In this document: piece after piece, positions 45,499 through 53,861 of the stretch
Layout of the letters: every line of letters begins with the position of its first letter
Numbering within the stretch: position 1 is the first letter of the stretch
Translations under genes and position numbers: made by a program
Source: Paenibacillus albidus
Lineage (GTDB): Bacteria; Bacillota; Bacilli; Paenibacillales; Paenibacillaceae
Reading direction: 5' to 3'
Length of the DNA stretch: 64,000 bases
Assembly: GCF_014644435.1 (NCBI RefSeq)
Contig: NZ_BMKR01000011.1
Span: 124,001 to 188,000, forward strand
Notes under the pieces: model-generated
What the model saw: the letters and a program-made list of their open reading frames with translations, nothing else
Database searches by the model: none
What the model was told of the DNA's origin: nothing

Positions 45499-46638
45499 TT
45501 ACCGTGCATCATGCCAAAAATTGAGCGGCTTCTGATCTTTGGTAATAACGGCGAATTGATAGCCTTCTTTCTTCAAGGCTTCCAGAATACGCGGAAGCAC
45601 CTTGAGAGTGGCCTTCTGATCATGCATCAGAATGACCGGGTCCGTATTTTTTCCAAGCTTATGAACCTGGCTCATCACCGAATTGTAGATTTTTGTGCTG
45701 TTCTCCTTGTACCTCCAGTCTTCCGAATCCACATTCCAATCCCACAGATGATAACCTTGGCCAAGCACCTTATCCCGGAAAGTCTTCGTGAAATAAGGCT
45801 TGCTTCCATAAGGAGTGCGGATGATGCTGGTGCTGGTTCCGGTAATCTTCTTCAGAATCGCGTTGTCACCGTTCATTTCGGCCAGAGCGGCCGCTGGAGA
45901 AGCATAGAATTTCTCTTTGCGGTGAGTCATTCCGTGCAGGGCAAGCCCATGCTCTTCCTTGGCGATTCGCTTAACTTGGCTCTTATATGTATTCATATTC
46001 GGGCCAATCATGAAAAAGGTTGCCTTCACATCATATTTCGCCAGAATATCCAGCAGCTGTGAAGTCGCGGCTGTCGGGCCGTCATCAAAAGTCAGATACA
46101 CGGTTGCACCCTTTTTGCCTTCAGTTCCGCCCGGAGCAGTTGGTGCAGTCGGTACAACCACTGGCTTCGGCTTCAATTCTTCTTTATATTTGGCCACAAA
46201 TGCCGAGTCATCCAAAGCCGCATTTGCATCTTTCACCCGAAGGAGATATTGGTCCGCTTTGAAGGAGATAGTGTAACCAAGATAAGCCGTCACCTTCAGG
46301 GGCACCATCAGCTTCCCGTTTTGCTGAAAGGTCTTGAGCTGGACTGTTGTCCCATCCTGCAGCAAGGCACCTGCATTGCCATTCAACAGCTTCACTTTAT
46401 GCTTATGTCCTGCAACCTGAATACCGTCCGCAAGTCCGGTAAGTGTCAGGTCCAGCGCCTTCGCCAGGTCACGGACCGGAACATAGTAGGTGTTATTGTC
46501 GGCAACTGCATAAATTTCGGTTAAGGTATCATTCACTCCCAATTTCAGTTTGGCTGACCCGGCCGCTCCGGCCTCCCCCACCAAACCAAGACTTACAAAT
46601 AAAACAATCAATAATAGCGATACTTTCTTCATCGACAC
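45499..46638 (-). CDS. Polysaccharide deacetylase with stalk domain
   Basis: A 379-residue secreted protein. A signal peptide (KKVSLLLIVLFVSLG) is followed by a stalk (copper-amine-oxidase N-like) domain (about 30-145), a Pro/Thr linker, and a NodB-homology domain: TFDDGPTAATSQLL (catalytic Asp and metal Asp), HGMTHR (metal His residues), RTPYGS, and ILMHD. The NodB metal triad is present. It likely trims N-acetyl groups of peptidoglycan or a surface glycan. GTG at 46638 is best spaced from GGGAG; ATG at 46632 is the alternative. Confidence 0.9.
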   Translation of the reverse strand: MSMKKVSLLLIVLFVSLGLVGEAGAAGSAKLKLGVNDTLTEIYAVADNNTYYVPVRDLAKALDLTLTGLADGIQVAGHKHKVKLLNGNAGALLQDGTTVQLKTFQQNGKLMVPLKVTAYLGYTISFKADQYLLRVKDANAALDDSAFVAKYKEELKPKPVVVPTAPTAPGGTEGKKGATVYLTFDDGPTAATSQLLDILAKYDVKATFFMIGPNMNTYKSQVKRIAKEEHGLALHGMTHRKEKFYASPAAALAEMNGDNAILKKITGTSTSIIRTPYGSKPYFTKTFRDKVLGQGYHLWDWNVDSEDWRYKENSTKIYNSVMSQVHKLGKNTDPVILMHDQKATLKVLPRILEALKKEGYQFAVITKDQKPLNFWHDAR

Positions 46639-47126
46639 TTGCTGTTATCTCCCATCTGTGTATATTTGTCTATTACTCTATCACAGATGAATGCAATGAT
46701 ATTTGAGAGATTGTAACTAAAAATAAGAAATCTTGTTACCTTCTCCGCCCCCCTTTTGTACATTCGTCATTTTTTGCAGCTGTACCGTTTTCCCCGCGAA
46801 TCCTGTCATATCAACGAAAAAAGCATAAATCCCGGCTTTTGGAGGCATAATATTTGTGACGAATTTAGTAACAAAAGTGAATTGTTGAACAAAGTTTGAA
46901 CAATTAAAAACATCCACAAAACAGCGCCGTTACAGTGATTTAAATCATATCATTAGACACTTGTAACAAATTGAACACAAATATTTAACTGAATCGCCAT
47001 TTTTAAGGTCCGAAATAGGAAAAATGATAAAATATGTCTTTTGCATTCTCCCCGCGAAATTCTTACTATATATAGAGGTTAATCATAATCGGTTATGAAA
47101 AGTAGTATTGAAGAAAGGAGTTCAAC
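46639..47126. other. Intergenic region upstream of qoxA
   Basis: This 488-base gap has no convincing gene. It holds three TTGAACA copies (46885, 46896, 46971), the first two 11 bases apart in direct repeat, and the qoxA promoter near its end. A 66-codon minus-strand frame lacks a ribosome site. Confidence 0.4.
47041..47069 (+). promoter_or_regulatory. Candidate promoter of qoxABCD
   Basis: TTGCAT (47041-47046), a 17-base spacer, TACTAT (47064-47069); 58 bases before the qoxA start. Confidence 0.5.
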
Positions 47127-48143
47127 ATGAACAAAAAGGGGCCGTTATACGCTTTATTCCTCAGCCTAGTCCTACTTTTGCCAGGTTGCAGTTCACTCAC
47201 TGTTCTGAACCCTAAAGGTCCGGCTGCGCGAACGTTATCTGACACGATCATCCTCTCCATACTTGTGATGCTCGGTGTTCTGGCTGTTGTCTACATCTTA
47301 TACATTTGGGTGCTCGTGAAGTACCGCGCCAAAAAAAGCAATGAGGGTTACGTTCCGCCCCACGAGGAGGGCAATGTCTGGCTGGAAGCGACTTGGATCG
47401 CAATTCCGATTCTGATCGTAGCTTTCCTGTCTGTCGTAACCGTTAAAACCACCAGCGCTGTGGAAAATGTGGCTGCAGATTACAAAGACCAGAAGCCGCT
47501 GGTCATCTATGCTTCTTCTTCTAACTGGAAATGGCATTTTAGTTATCCCGAGGAAGGCATTGAAACGGTGAACTATGTGAATATTCCCGTCCATCGTGCA
47601 GTTGAGTTCCGCTTGTACTCCTTCGGTACAATCACCAGCTTCTGGGTTCCACAGCTGGGCGGACAAAAGTATGCCATGAGCGACATGATCACTACCCTGC
47701 ATCTGTCTGCCGATACGGTGGGCTCTTTTATCGGAAAGAACGCCAACTTCAGTGGTAAGGGCTTTGCCCATATGGAATTTGAAGCGCTGTCGATGACCGA
47801 TAAGGATTACCAGGATTGGATCAAGGAAGTCAAAGAAACGGCATCGCCGCTTACTGAAGACGAATTCAAAGGATTGCTTGCGATGGAACATGTCGGACGC
47901 AAAACCTATACCTCAACCCACTTGTCCTTTAGTCCGCCTCCGGGAGATCACGGAGACCATATGAGTAATGATGGCAAGGACACGGATATAGATAACGGAA
48001 ACACGGATCATCAGGAACACAAGGACATCCATCCTTCCCCTGAACCATCCAGTGAGACGGAATTTGACGGTGAGCCGCATCCTGAAGTGGATCAGCCGCT
48101 GCCAAGCTCTCCTGTCGAAGAACACACACATCACAGCGATTAA
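47127..48143 (+). CDS. qoxA: Cytochrome aa3 quinol oxidase subunit II
   Basis: A 338-residue subunit, an exported lipoprotein (lipobox LLPGC) with two further membrane helices and a cupredoxin domain (WKWHFSYPEEGIETVNYVNIP). It lacks the CuA Cys pair of cytochrome c oxidases, as expected for quinol oxidases. The C-terminal 60 residues are His/Asp/Glu-rich, an unusual tail that could bind metal. AAAGGAG precedes the ATG. Confidence 0.94.
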   Translation: MNKKGPLYALFLSLVLLLPGCSSLTVLNPKGPAARTLSDTIILSILVMLGVLAVVYILYIWVLVKYRAKKSNEGYVPPHEEGNVWLEATWIAIPILIVAFLSVVTVKTTSAVENVAADYKDQKPLVIYASSSNWKWHFSYPEEGIETVNYVNIPVHRAVEFRLYSFGTITSFWVPQLGGQKYAMSDMITTLHLSADTVGSFIGKNANFSGKGFAHMEFEALSMTDKDYQDWIKEVKETASPLTEDEFKGLLAMEHVGRKTYTSTHLSFSPPPGDHGDHMSNDGKDTDIDNGNTDHQEHKDIHPSPEPSSETEFDGEPHPEVDQPLPSSPVEEHTHHSD

Positions 48144-48190
48144 CCGATTGCCGTCATGTTTGCTTGAACAACCTGAAAGGAGCCACCCTA

Positions 48191-50134
48191 ATGGATTTGG
48201 AGAAATTTAAGGTTCACGGTGAACCCTTGATATACGGGGCAATGATCAGTATTGCACTTGCTACCATCGGGATTATTGTTGGACTGACCGTTTTTAAGAA
48301 ATGGGGCTACCTGTGGCGCGAATGGTTGACGACTGTCGATCATAAACGCATAGGCGTCATGTATATTCTTGCTGCACTGCTTATGTTGTTCCGCGGCGGA
48401 ATCGACGCGATCATGATGCGTCTGCAAACTGCTGCGCCCGATATGAAGTTCCTTGATGCTCAGCATTATAATGAAGTCTTTACCACCCACGGCTTGATCA
48501 TGATCCTTTTTATGGCCATGCCGTTTATCATCGGTCTGATGAATGTAATTATTCCGCTGCAGATCGGCGCACGCGACGTTGCTTTTCCGCGTCTGAACGC
48601 CGTCAGCTTCTGGCTCTTCTTCTTCGGAGCGATGCTGCTGAATATCTCCTTCGTCATCGGTGGATCACCGGATGCCGGATGGTCCGCATATTTCCCGCTG
48701 GCGAGTATTGAATTCAGCCCGACCGTAGGTAACAACTACTACTCTCTGGCACTGCAGATTTCCGGTATCGGTACCCTGATTACAGGGATTAACTTTATCG
48801 TGACCATTCTGAAGATGCGCGCTCCGGGCATGAAGCTGATGAAGATGCCCATGTTTACCTGGTCCGTCCTGATTACGAATATTATTATCGTATTCGCCTT
48901 CCCGGTACTGACTGTAGCCCTTGCACTGATGATGTTCGACCGTCTGTTCGGCTCGCAGTTCTTCACCATGGCCAACGGCGGTATGGATATGCTCTGGGCC
49001 AACCTGTTCTGGGTCTGGGGGCATCCGGAGGTATATATCGTCGTGCTTCCTGCATTTGGTATATACAGTGAAATTATTGCAACCTTCTCGAAAAAGAACC
49101 TGTACGGATATACCTCCATGGTATTCAGTATGCTGATTATTTCACTCCTGTCCTTCCTGGTCTGGGCCCACCATTTCTACACGATGGGTCAAGGGGTTAT
49201 GGTCAACAGCTTCTTCTCGATTACGACGATGGCTATTGCCGTACCGACAGGCGTCAAGATATTTAACTGGCTGTTCACCCTCCGAAAAGGGCGAATCACC
49301 TTCACCACACCGATGCTGTACACGCTAGCCTTTATTCCAATCTTTACGATTGGCGGCGTTACCGGTGTCATGCTGGCGATGGCCAGTGCCGACTACCAGT
49401 ACCACAACACCATGTTCCTGGTAGCGCATTTCCACTACGTTCTAATTCCGGGTGCCGTGTTCGCGGTTATTGCGGGCTTCCATTACTGGTTCCCGAAAGT
49501 ATTCGGCTTCCGCCTGAACGAACGACTGGGCAAACATGCTTTCTGGTGGATTATTATTTCCTTCAACGTCACCTTCTTCCCGCTGTTCCTGCTGGGGCTG
49601 ATGGGGATGACGCGGCGGATGTATACCTATTCCGAGGAGACGGGCTTTGGTCCGCTCAATATGCTCTCCTTTGCCGGTGCACTCGGACTGGCGATAGGAT
49701 TTGTTATTCTGGTGTACAACATTTACTGGAGTACACGTTACGAGCCAAGAGATACGACCGGCGATCCATGGGATGCACGTACCCTGGAGTGGGCTACGAA
49801 CAGCCCGATTCCGGCTTACAATTTTGCAGTTGTGCCTAAAGTACAAACACGTGATGCTTTATGGTCTGCCAAGCAGGACAACATCCCGCTGTTCACGGAA
49901 GAAATCACCAAGATTCATATGCCTAGCAATACCGGGAAACCGTTTATCCTGGGCGTTGTCTTCTTCTTCTTTGGCTTCTTCCTCGTCTTCAGCATGTGGA
50001 TTCCTGCCATTGTGGCCGGTGTCGGCATCATCCTGGTGATGGCCGCCATGTCCTTTGACCGGGATCACGGGTTCTATATTCCGGCGAAGGAAGTTATCGC
50101 TACAGAAAAGAAATTGCGGGGTGAGACTGTATGA
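48191..50134 (+). CDS. qoxB: Cytochrome aa3 quinol oxidase subunit I
   Basis: A 647-residue heme-copper oxidase core with about 14 helices. Heme ligand His in TTHGLIMILFM, copper-site WGHPEVYIVVLPAFG with the His-Tyr pair, HHFYTMG, and heme ligands in HFHYVLIPG. The start at 48191 has AAAGGAG before it; the frame opens earlier without a site. It reduces O2 to water with electrons from menaquinol. Confidence 0.97.
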   Translation: MDLEKFKVHGEPLIYGAMISIALATIGIIVGLTVFKKWGYLWREWLTTVDHKRIGVMYILAALLMLFRGGIDAIMMRLQTAAPDMKFLDAQHYNEVFTTHGLIMILFMAMPFIIGLMNVIIPLQIGARDVAFPRLNAVSFWLFFFGAMLLNISFVIGGSPDAGWSAYFPLASIEFSPTVGNNYYSLALQISGIGTLITGINFIVTILKMRAPGMKLMKMPMFTWSVLITNIIIVFAFPVLTVALALMMFDRLFGSQFFTMANGGMDMLWANLFWVWGHPEVYIVVLPAFGIYSEIIATFSKKNLYGYTSMVFSMLIISLLSFLVWAHHFYTMGQGVMVNSFFSITTMAIAVPTGVKIFNWLFTLRKGRITFTTPMLYTLAFIPIFTIGGVTGVMLAMASADYQYHNTMFLVAHFHYVLIPGAVFAVIAGFHYWFPKVFGFRLNERLGKHAFWWIIISFNVTFFPLFLLGLMGMTRRMYTYSEETGFGPLNMLSFAGALGLAIGFVILVYNIYWSTRYEPRDTTGDPWDARTLEWATNSPIPAYNFAVVPKVQTRDALWSAKQDNIPLFTEEITKIHMPSNTGKPFILGVVFFFFGFFLVFSMWIPAIVAGVGIILVMAAMSFDRDHGFYIPAKEVIATEKKLRGETV

Positions 50135-50727
50135 AAATAGATGCGTCCAAGCCGCTAGAATACGCTACAGAAGAGAACAGTAACAAAATTTTCGGTTTTT
50201 GGGTTTTTCTTGGAGCCGAAATTCCTTTGTTCGCTACCCTGTTCACAGTTTATCTTGTTATGGTGGACCGCTTTGCCAGCGGTCCCAGCGGCAAAGAAAT
50301 CTTTGAAATTGGCCCTGTGCTGATTGAGACCTTCCTGCTGCTTTCAAGCTCATTCACCATCGGTCTTGCGATCCATGCAATGCGGCACGGCTACAAAAAG
50401 GCTATGATGGTCTTTATGGGAATTACCCTCCTGATGGGTCTTGCCTTTATCGGGATCGAAATTACCGAATTCTTCACCTATGTTCATGAAGGAGCAACAC
50501 TCCAGACCAGCGGCTTCCTGTCCAGTCTGTTTGTACTCCTGGGAACACACGGTGCCCACGTCAGCTTCGGCTTCCTGTGGGGATCGGTCATCATGTACCA
50601 GATCTGGCGTCAAGGCATTAATCCGGCAACGGCCAATAAAGCCTTTATCTTCTCGCTGTTCTGGCATTTCCTGGACGTTGTCTGGATCTTTATCTTCAGC
50701 TTCGTCTACCTGAAAGGACTGATGTGA
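50131..50727 (+). CDS. qoxC: Cytochrome aa3 quinol oxidase subunit III
   Basis: A 198-residue, five-helix membrane subunit; its start overlaps the qoxB stop (ATGA). The conserved HFLDVVWIFIFSFVYL closes the protein as in other subunit III sequences. Confidence 0.95.
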   Translation: MKIDASKPLEYATEENSNKIFGFWVFLGAEIPLFATLFTVYLVMVDRFASGPSGKEIFEIGPVLIETFLLLSSSFTIGLAIHAMRHGYKKAMMVFMGITLLMGLAFIGIEITEFFTYVHEGATLQTSGFLSSLFVLLGTHGAHVSFGFLWGSVIMYQIWRQGINPATANKAFIFSLFWHFLDVVWIFIFSFVYLKGLM

Positions 50728-50728
50728 T

Positions 50729-51022
50729 ATGATGAAGCAATTGTTTCCTATTCGCCATGTGATGGGTTATATCGCCTCTCTGGTCCTTTCTGCCGCAGCG
50801 TTGGCTGTAATCTATCTGGATCTGTCCAAAACTGTGGACATCATCATCCTGACCGTCACAGCCATCATTCAGGCTTCACTGCAGTTGTTCGTGTTCATGC
50901 ATATCGGCGAGTCGGCAGATACAAAAAAAGAGCTGTACATCAACATTGCTTACGCTTTGTTCGTCGGCTTGGTCACCATATTCGGTACCCTCTTCATCTT
51001 TCTTTGGGGCTGGTACGCGTAA
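50729..51022 (+). CDS. qoxD: Cytochrome aa3 quinol oxidase subunit IV
   Basis: A 97-residue, three-helix membrane subunit (helices near 12-30, 40-60, 75-95), the usual size for QoxD. It starts one base after qoxC. Last gene of the operon, before a strong terminator. Confidence 0.93.
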   Translation: MMKQLFPIRHVMGYIASLVLSAAALAVIYLDLSKTVDIIILTVTAIIQASLQLFVFMHIGESADTKKELYINIAYALFVGLVTIFGTLFIFLWGWYA

Positions 51023-51030
51023 GCTAACAC

Positions 51031-51082
51031 AACAACAAAACGTCCTGTTTCCGGCAACTTCGGAGACAGGACGTTTTGTTGT
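51031..51082 (+). terminator. Terminator of qoxABCD
   Basis: Very long stem CAACAAAACGTCCTGT with its complement; inner TCCG/CGGA. The stem carries TTTTG on the closing side. Confidence 0.75.
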
Positions 51083-51091
51083 AAGGACATA

Positions 51092-51202
51092 CCCCAACTC
51101 AAAAAGCCAGGTCCGCCATTGCTGGCAGGCCGGACTTTTTGAGTTGGGGGGGGGACTCCTGCAATACAGCACAAGGGATAGGGACAGCTACTGGAGTCCC
51201 CG
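51092..51202. repeat. Two further long inverted repeats past qoxD
   Basis: First: CCCCAACTCAAAAAG and its perfect complement (51092-51149). Second: GGGGACTCC and GGAGTCCCC (51151-51202). They meet at a run of nine G (51146-51154). With the qox terminator they give three stacked palindromes in 170 bases. Confidence 0.7.
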
Positions 51203-51243
51203 CTGTATTTTTGTATTTTTATCTGCGCTGAAGGCAGTTTGAA

Positions 51244-51420
51244 TGTATTTAGTGCAGTGAAATCCCCCTGGCAGGACTTACAAGTCCATTCTGATGTATT
51301 TCGTACAGTGGAATTTAAGAAAAGAACCGTTACTCAGCCTTTTCTACACTTTCTAATGCAGCAAATGCAGTCAAATCGAATATGGGCCAGTTTTACCAGC
51401 ATCCTGATGTATAAAGTGCA
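51244..51420. repeat. TGYA-N5-TRCA motif array at 51 kb
   Basis: Four motif cores at 51244, 51295, 51357 and 51408 (spacing 51, 62, 51), exactly as in repeat R2. The sequences between the motifs do not resemble R2. The array lies in the convergent gap between qoxD and the chemoreceptor. Confidence 0.8.
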
Positions 51421-51442
51421 GTAAAGAGGACTTCACCCCTGC

Positions 51443-53029
51443 TTATAAACGGAAGCTGGCCAAGCTCTTCTGCAAGTCCTCCGCCAAAACTGCCAAATAC
51501 TGCGCCGAAGCCGACATTTCGCCCATAGCCGACAACTGCTCCTGGCTGGCTGTTTGGATATTCTGAATGCCTGCCGTACCTTTATGCGAGATTGCCTGCA
51601 TCTCCTCTATCGCTCCGCTTACAGCCGCAGCTTCCCGTGAGACTTGTTGTATCGCCCCCCGGATCTCTTCCGTCTGCCGGGTTGCATCTTGAATGGAGCT
51701 TTCTATTTCGGCAAAAGCCCGTGATACCTGTTCGCTTTGCTCCACACCTTGCAAGACCAGCCCGGAGCCGGCCGCCATTGATCTTACCGCATATGCCGTT
51801 TGCTCCTGAATAGATGTAATCATATCCGTGATTTGCAGCGAGCTTCGCCCGGTTGCCTCAGCCAGCTTACCAATCTCACCTGATAATAGGCCAAGCCCGC
51901 TGACAATCTGGCGGCTCTCCGAGACACTGGAGTCTATTTCCTTCATCCGGGCAATAATCAGCTCTGCCGCAGCGGCACCATGGCTGGTAGCGGAGCCGGC
52001 CACACCCATCAGCCGGGACATCTCTTGGCTGCTGTTCTGAGCCGCCGTTATCTCTTCTGACATAACCTGAACCGACTGCGAGGTACGATCAATGACTGCC
52101 GCCTGCTCCTGAAACCCTGCGGCAATCTTGCTGGAGGTCTTGGCAATCCTCTCTGAAACGCGTGTTGTCTGCTCTGCGCTGGCGCTCAGCTCCAGGGAAG
52201 AGGCCGACAACATCCCGGCGATCTCCAAGACCCTCCTTAGCATAACCCGCAGGCTCTGCAACATGTTGTTATAGGAAATTTTTATATAACCAGCCTCATC
52301 TTTGGCTATATATACAGCGGCGGTGGCGGTCAGGTCACCTTCTTCAGCATGTTTCATTAAACCTTGCAGCGCTTGAAGCGGTCCGGTAATCAGCCGTGTA
52401 ATCCATACGCTGATGGCCATGCAGAGCATCCCTGCACCGAGAATCAGCAGACTGCTTATCAGTTTGAAGCGTTTGCCTTCGGCCACAGCGGCGTTATTAT
52501 GAACGCCGGCATCTGTGAGCGCCAGATTTATAGAACTGTCCAGAAGGTTCCCCATCTTCTTCCGCGCTTCCGTATACATCTCCCCGGAGTACATCTCGAA
52601 AGCTTCCGTATTGAGGTTCTTATCCTCAAGATGCAGGATACTTTCACGTTGAATCCGGTAATCCGAGAGCAGGGAAAGGTACTCATTAATATTGGCGGCT
52701 ACTTTGGTATTCGAGAATGAATTCTCTTTCAGCTTGAACAGCAGATTGTCATTCTCTGCAATGGCCAGTTGTATATTAAGGCCCAGTTCAGTAATGTGAG
52801 CAGGGTCCGGGGCAAGCAGGGTCTCCAGAAGAAAAGACTCTATCTCCTGGTTATTGGCGCGTATTTGTGTCATCAAGGCGATCGGCAGCAGGTTCTGATT
52901 ATACATTTCTTTGGAGCGGTTGGACATATTATCAGTAGTCAGAATGCCGATTACTCCAGTCACAGTCAGCATTACCATGACCACAATCATAAACACTGCC
53001 ATTTTTTGTTTGACTTTCAGATTCTTCAT
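51443..53029 (-). CDS. Methyl-accepting chemotaxis protein
   Basis: A 528-residue chemoreceptor: helix 1 at 10-32, a four-helix-bundle sensor (about 33-180), helix 2 at about 186-206, HAMP (about 207-262) and a long cytoplasmic signalling domain, including the tip region around IEEMQAISHKGTAGIQNI. It passes ligand or energy signals to CheA. The ligand is unknown. A single gene. Confidence 0.92.
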   Translation of the reverse strand: MKNLKVKQKMAVFMIVVMVMLTVTGVIGILTTDNMSNRSKEMYNQNLLPIALMTQIRANNQEIESFLLETLLAPDPAHITELGLNIQLAIAENDNLLFKLKENSFSNTKVAANINEYLSLLSDYRIQRESILHLEDKNLNTEAFEMYSGEMYTEARKKMGNLLDSSINLALTDAGVHNNAAVAEGKRFKLISSLLILGAGMLCMAISVWITRLITGPLQALQGLMKHAEEGDLTATAAVYIAKDEAGYIKISYNNMLQSLRVMLRRVLEIAGMLSASSLELSASAEQTTRVSERIAKTSSKIAAGFQEQAAVIDRTSQSVQVMSEEITAAQNSSQEMSRLMGVAGSATSHGAAAAELIIARMKEIDSSVSESRQIVSGLGLLSGEIGKLAEATGRSSLQITDMITSIQEQTAYAVRSMAAGSGLVLQGVEQSEQVSRAFAEIESSIQDATRQTEEIRGAIQQVSREAAAVSGAIEEMQAISHKGTAGIQNIQTASQEQLSAMGEMSASAQYLAVLAEDLQKSLASFRL

Positions 53030-53171
53030 TTGATATTCCCGCCTTCTCGATGTCTATCTCCTTATTTTATCGGCGAAAAAGCTCGAATAATTGACGTAAA
53101 TGTCGAATGTGATGTCGAATCATTAATTTTTTTGTCGCATATAATCCAGCCCTATCCATAATACCCTATTT

Positions 53172-53861
53172 TCACTCTTGTTGCAGCAAACCATATTTCT
53201 TGCGGAACCGCTCCAGAACCTTCGTCCAGCCTCCCGCCAATATCGCCAGGAAAAAGACGTTGGACAACGCATGGGCCAGATCGAAATAGAAACTGGAGAC
53301 ATAGGCCGCAGCTGCCAGCTGCCAGCTGAAAGCTTCAGGAAGACTGATAATGTACCAGACATTCATAATCCAGCCGAACAAAAATCCCCAGACAAAGCCG
53401 AAGATCAGCATACCGGCTCTGCTTCTCATCCACCGGGTATGGCGCAGCCAGCCTGCCGTCAATCCGATCATCCCCCAGGAGAACATCTGCCACGGCGTCC
53501 ATGGCCCTTGCCCAAAATAAATGTTGGAGACCAGCGCCGCTACGGCACCAATGATGAACCCCGCCTCTGCTCCAAATACATAGGCAGACAGAATAACAAT
53601 GGCAGATACCGGTTTCACACTGGGCAAGGCGGCAAAAGGAACCCGGCTTACAGCAGCCACAGCAGACAGCACAGCAAGCAGGACCAGTTCCCTCGATTCC
53701 AGCGGTCGGCGTTCCAGACGCACAAATAGCGGAACCAGGGCAGCAGCAAGCAATACCAGGCTGAGGAGCATATAGTGGCGATCCTTGAAGGCAGCGGTAA
53801 GCGCCAGTCCGGCGACAAATACAGCAAGCGCAATCAGGAGCGGGAAACGGAATTTGACCAT
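53172..53861 (-). CDS. ECF transporter S component (probable cobalamin)
   Basis: A 229-residue membrane protein with six or so helices (ending KKYGLLQQE), typical of ECF substrate-binding subunits: PSVKPVSAIVILSAYVFG, GQGPWTPWQMFSWGMIGL. The start at 53861 has GGAGGAGG before it and lies inside the ATPase gene (28-base overlap). The operon is under a cobalamin riboswitch, so B12 is the likely substrate (inferred). S components of this type with a dedicated ATPase and T protein are group I ECF systems. Confidence 0.85.
   Translation of the reverse strand: MVKFRFPLLIALAVFVAGLALTAAFKDRHYMLLSLVLLAAALVPLFVRLERRPLESRELVLLAVLSAVAAVSRVPFAALPSVKPVSAIVILSAYVFGAEAGFIIGAVAALVSNIYFGQGPWTPWQMFSWGMIGLTAGWLRHTRWMRSRAGMLIFGFVWGFLFGWIMNVWYIISLPEAFSWQLAAAAYVSSFYFDLAHALSNVFFLAILAGGWTKVLERFRKKYGLLQQE

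Noticed and set aside
46717..46917. 66-codon minus-strand ORF upstream of qoxA
   Set aside because: No ribosome binding site and no recognisable features.
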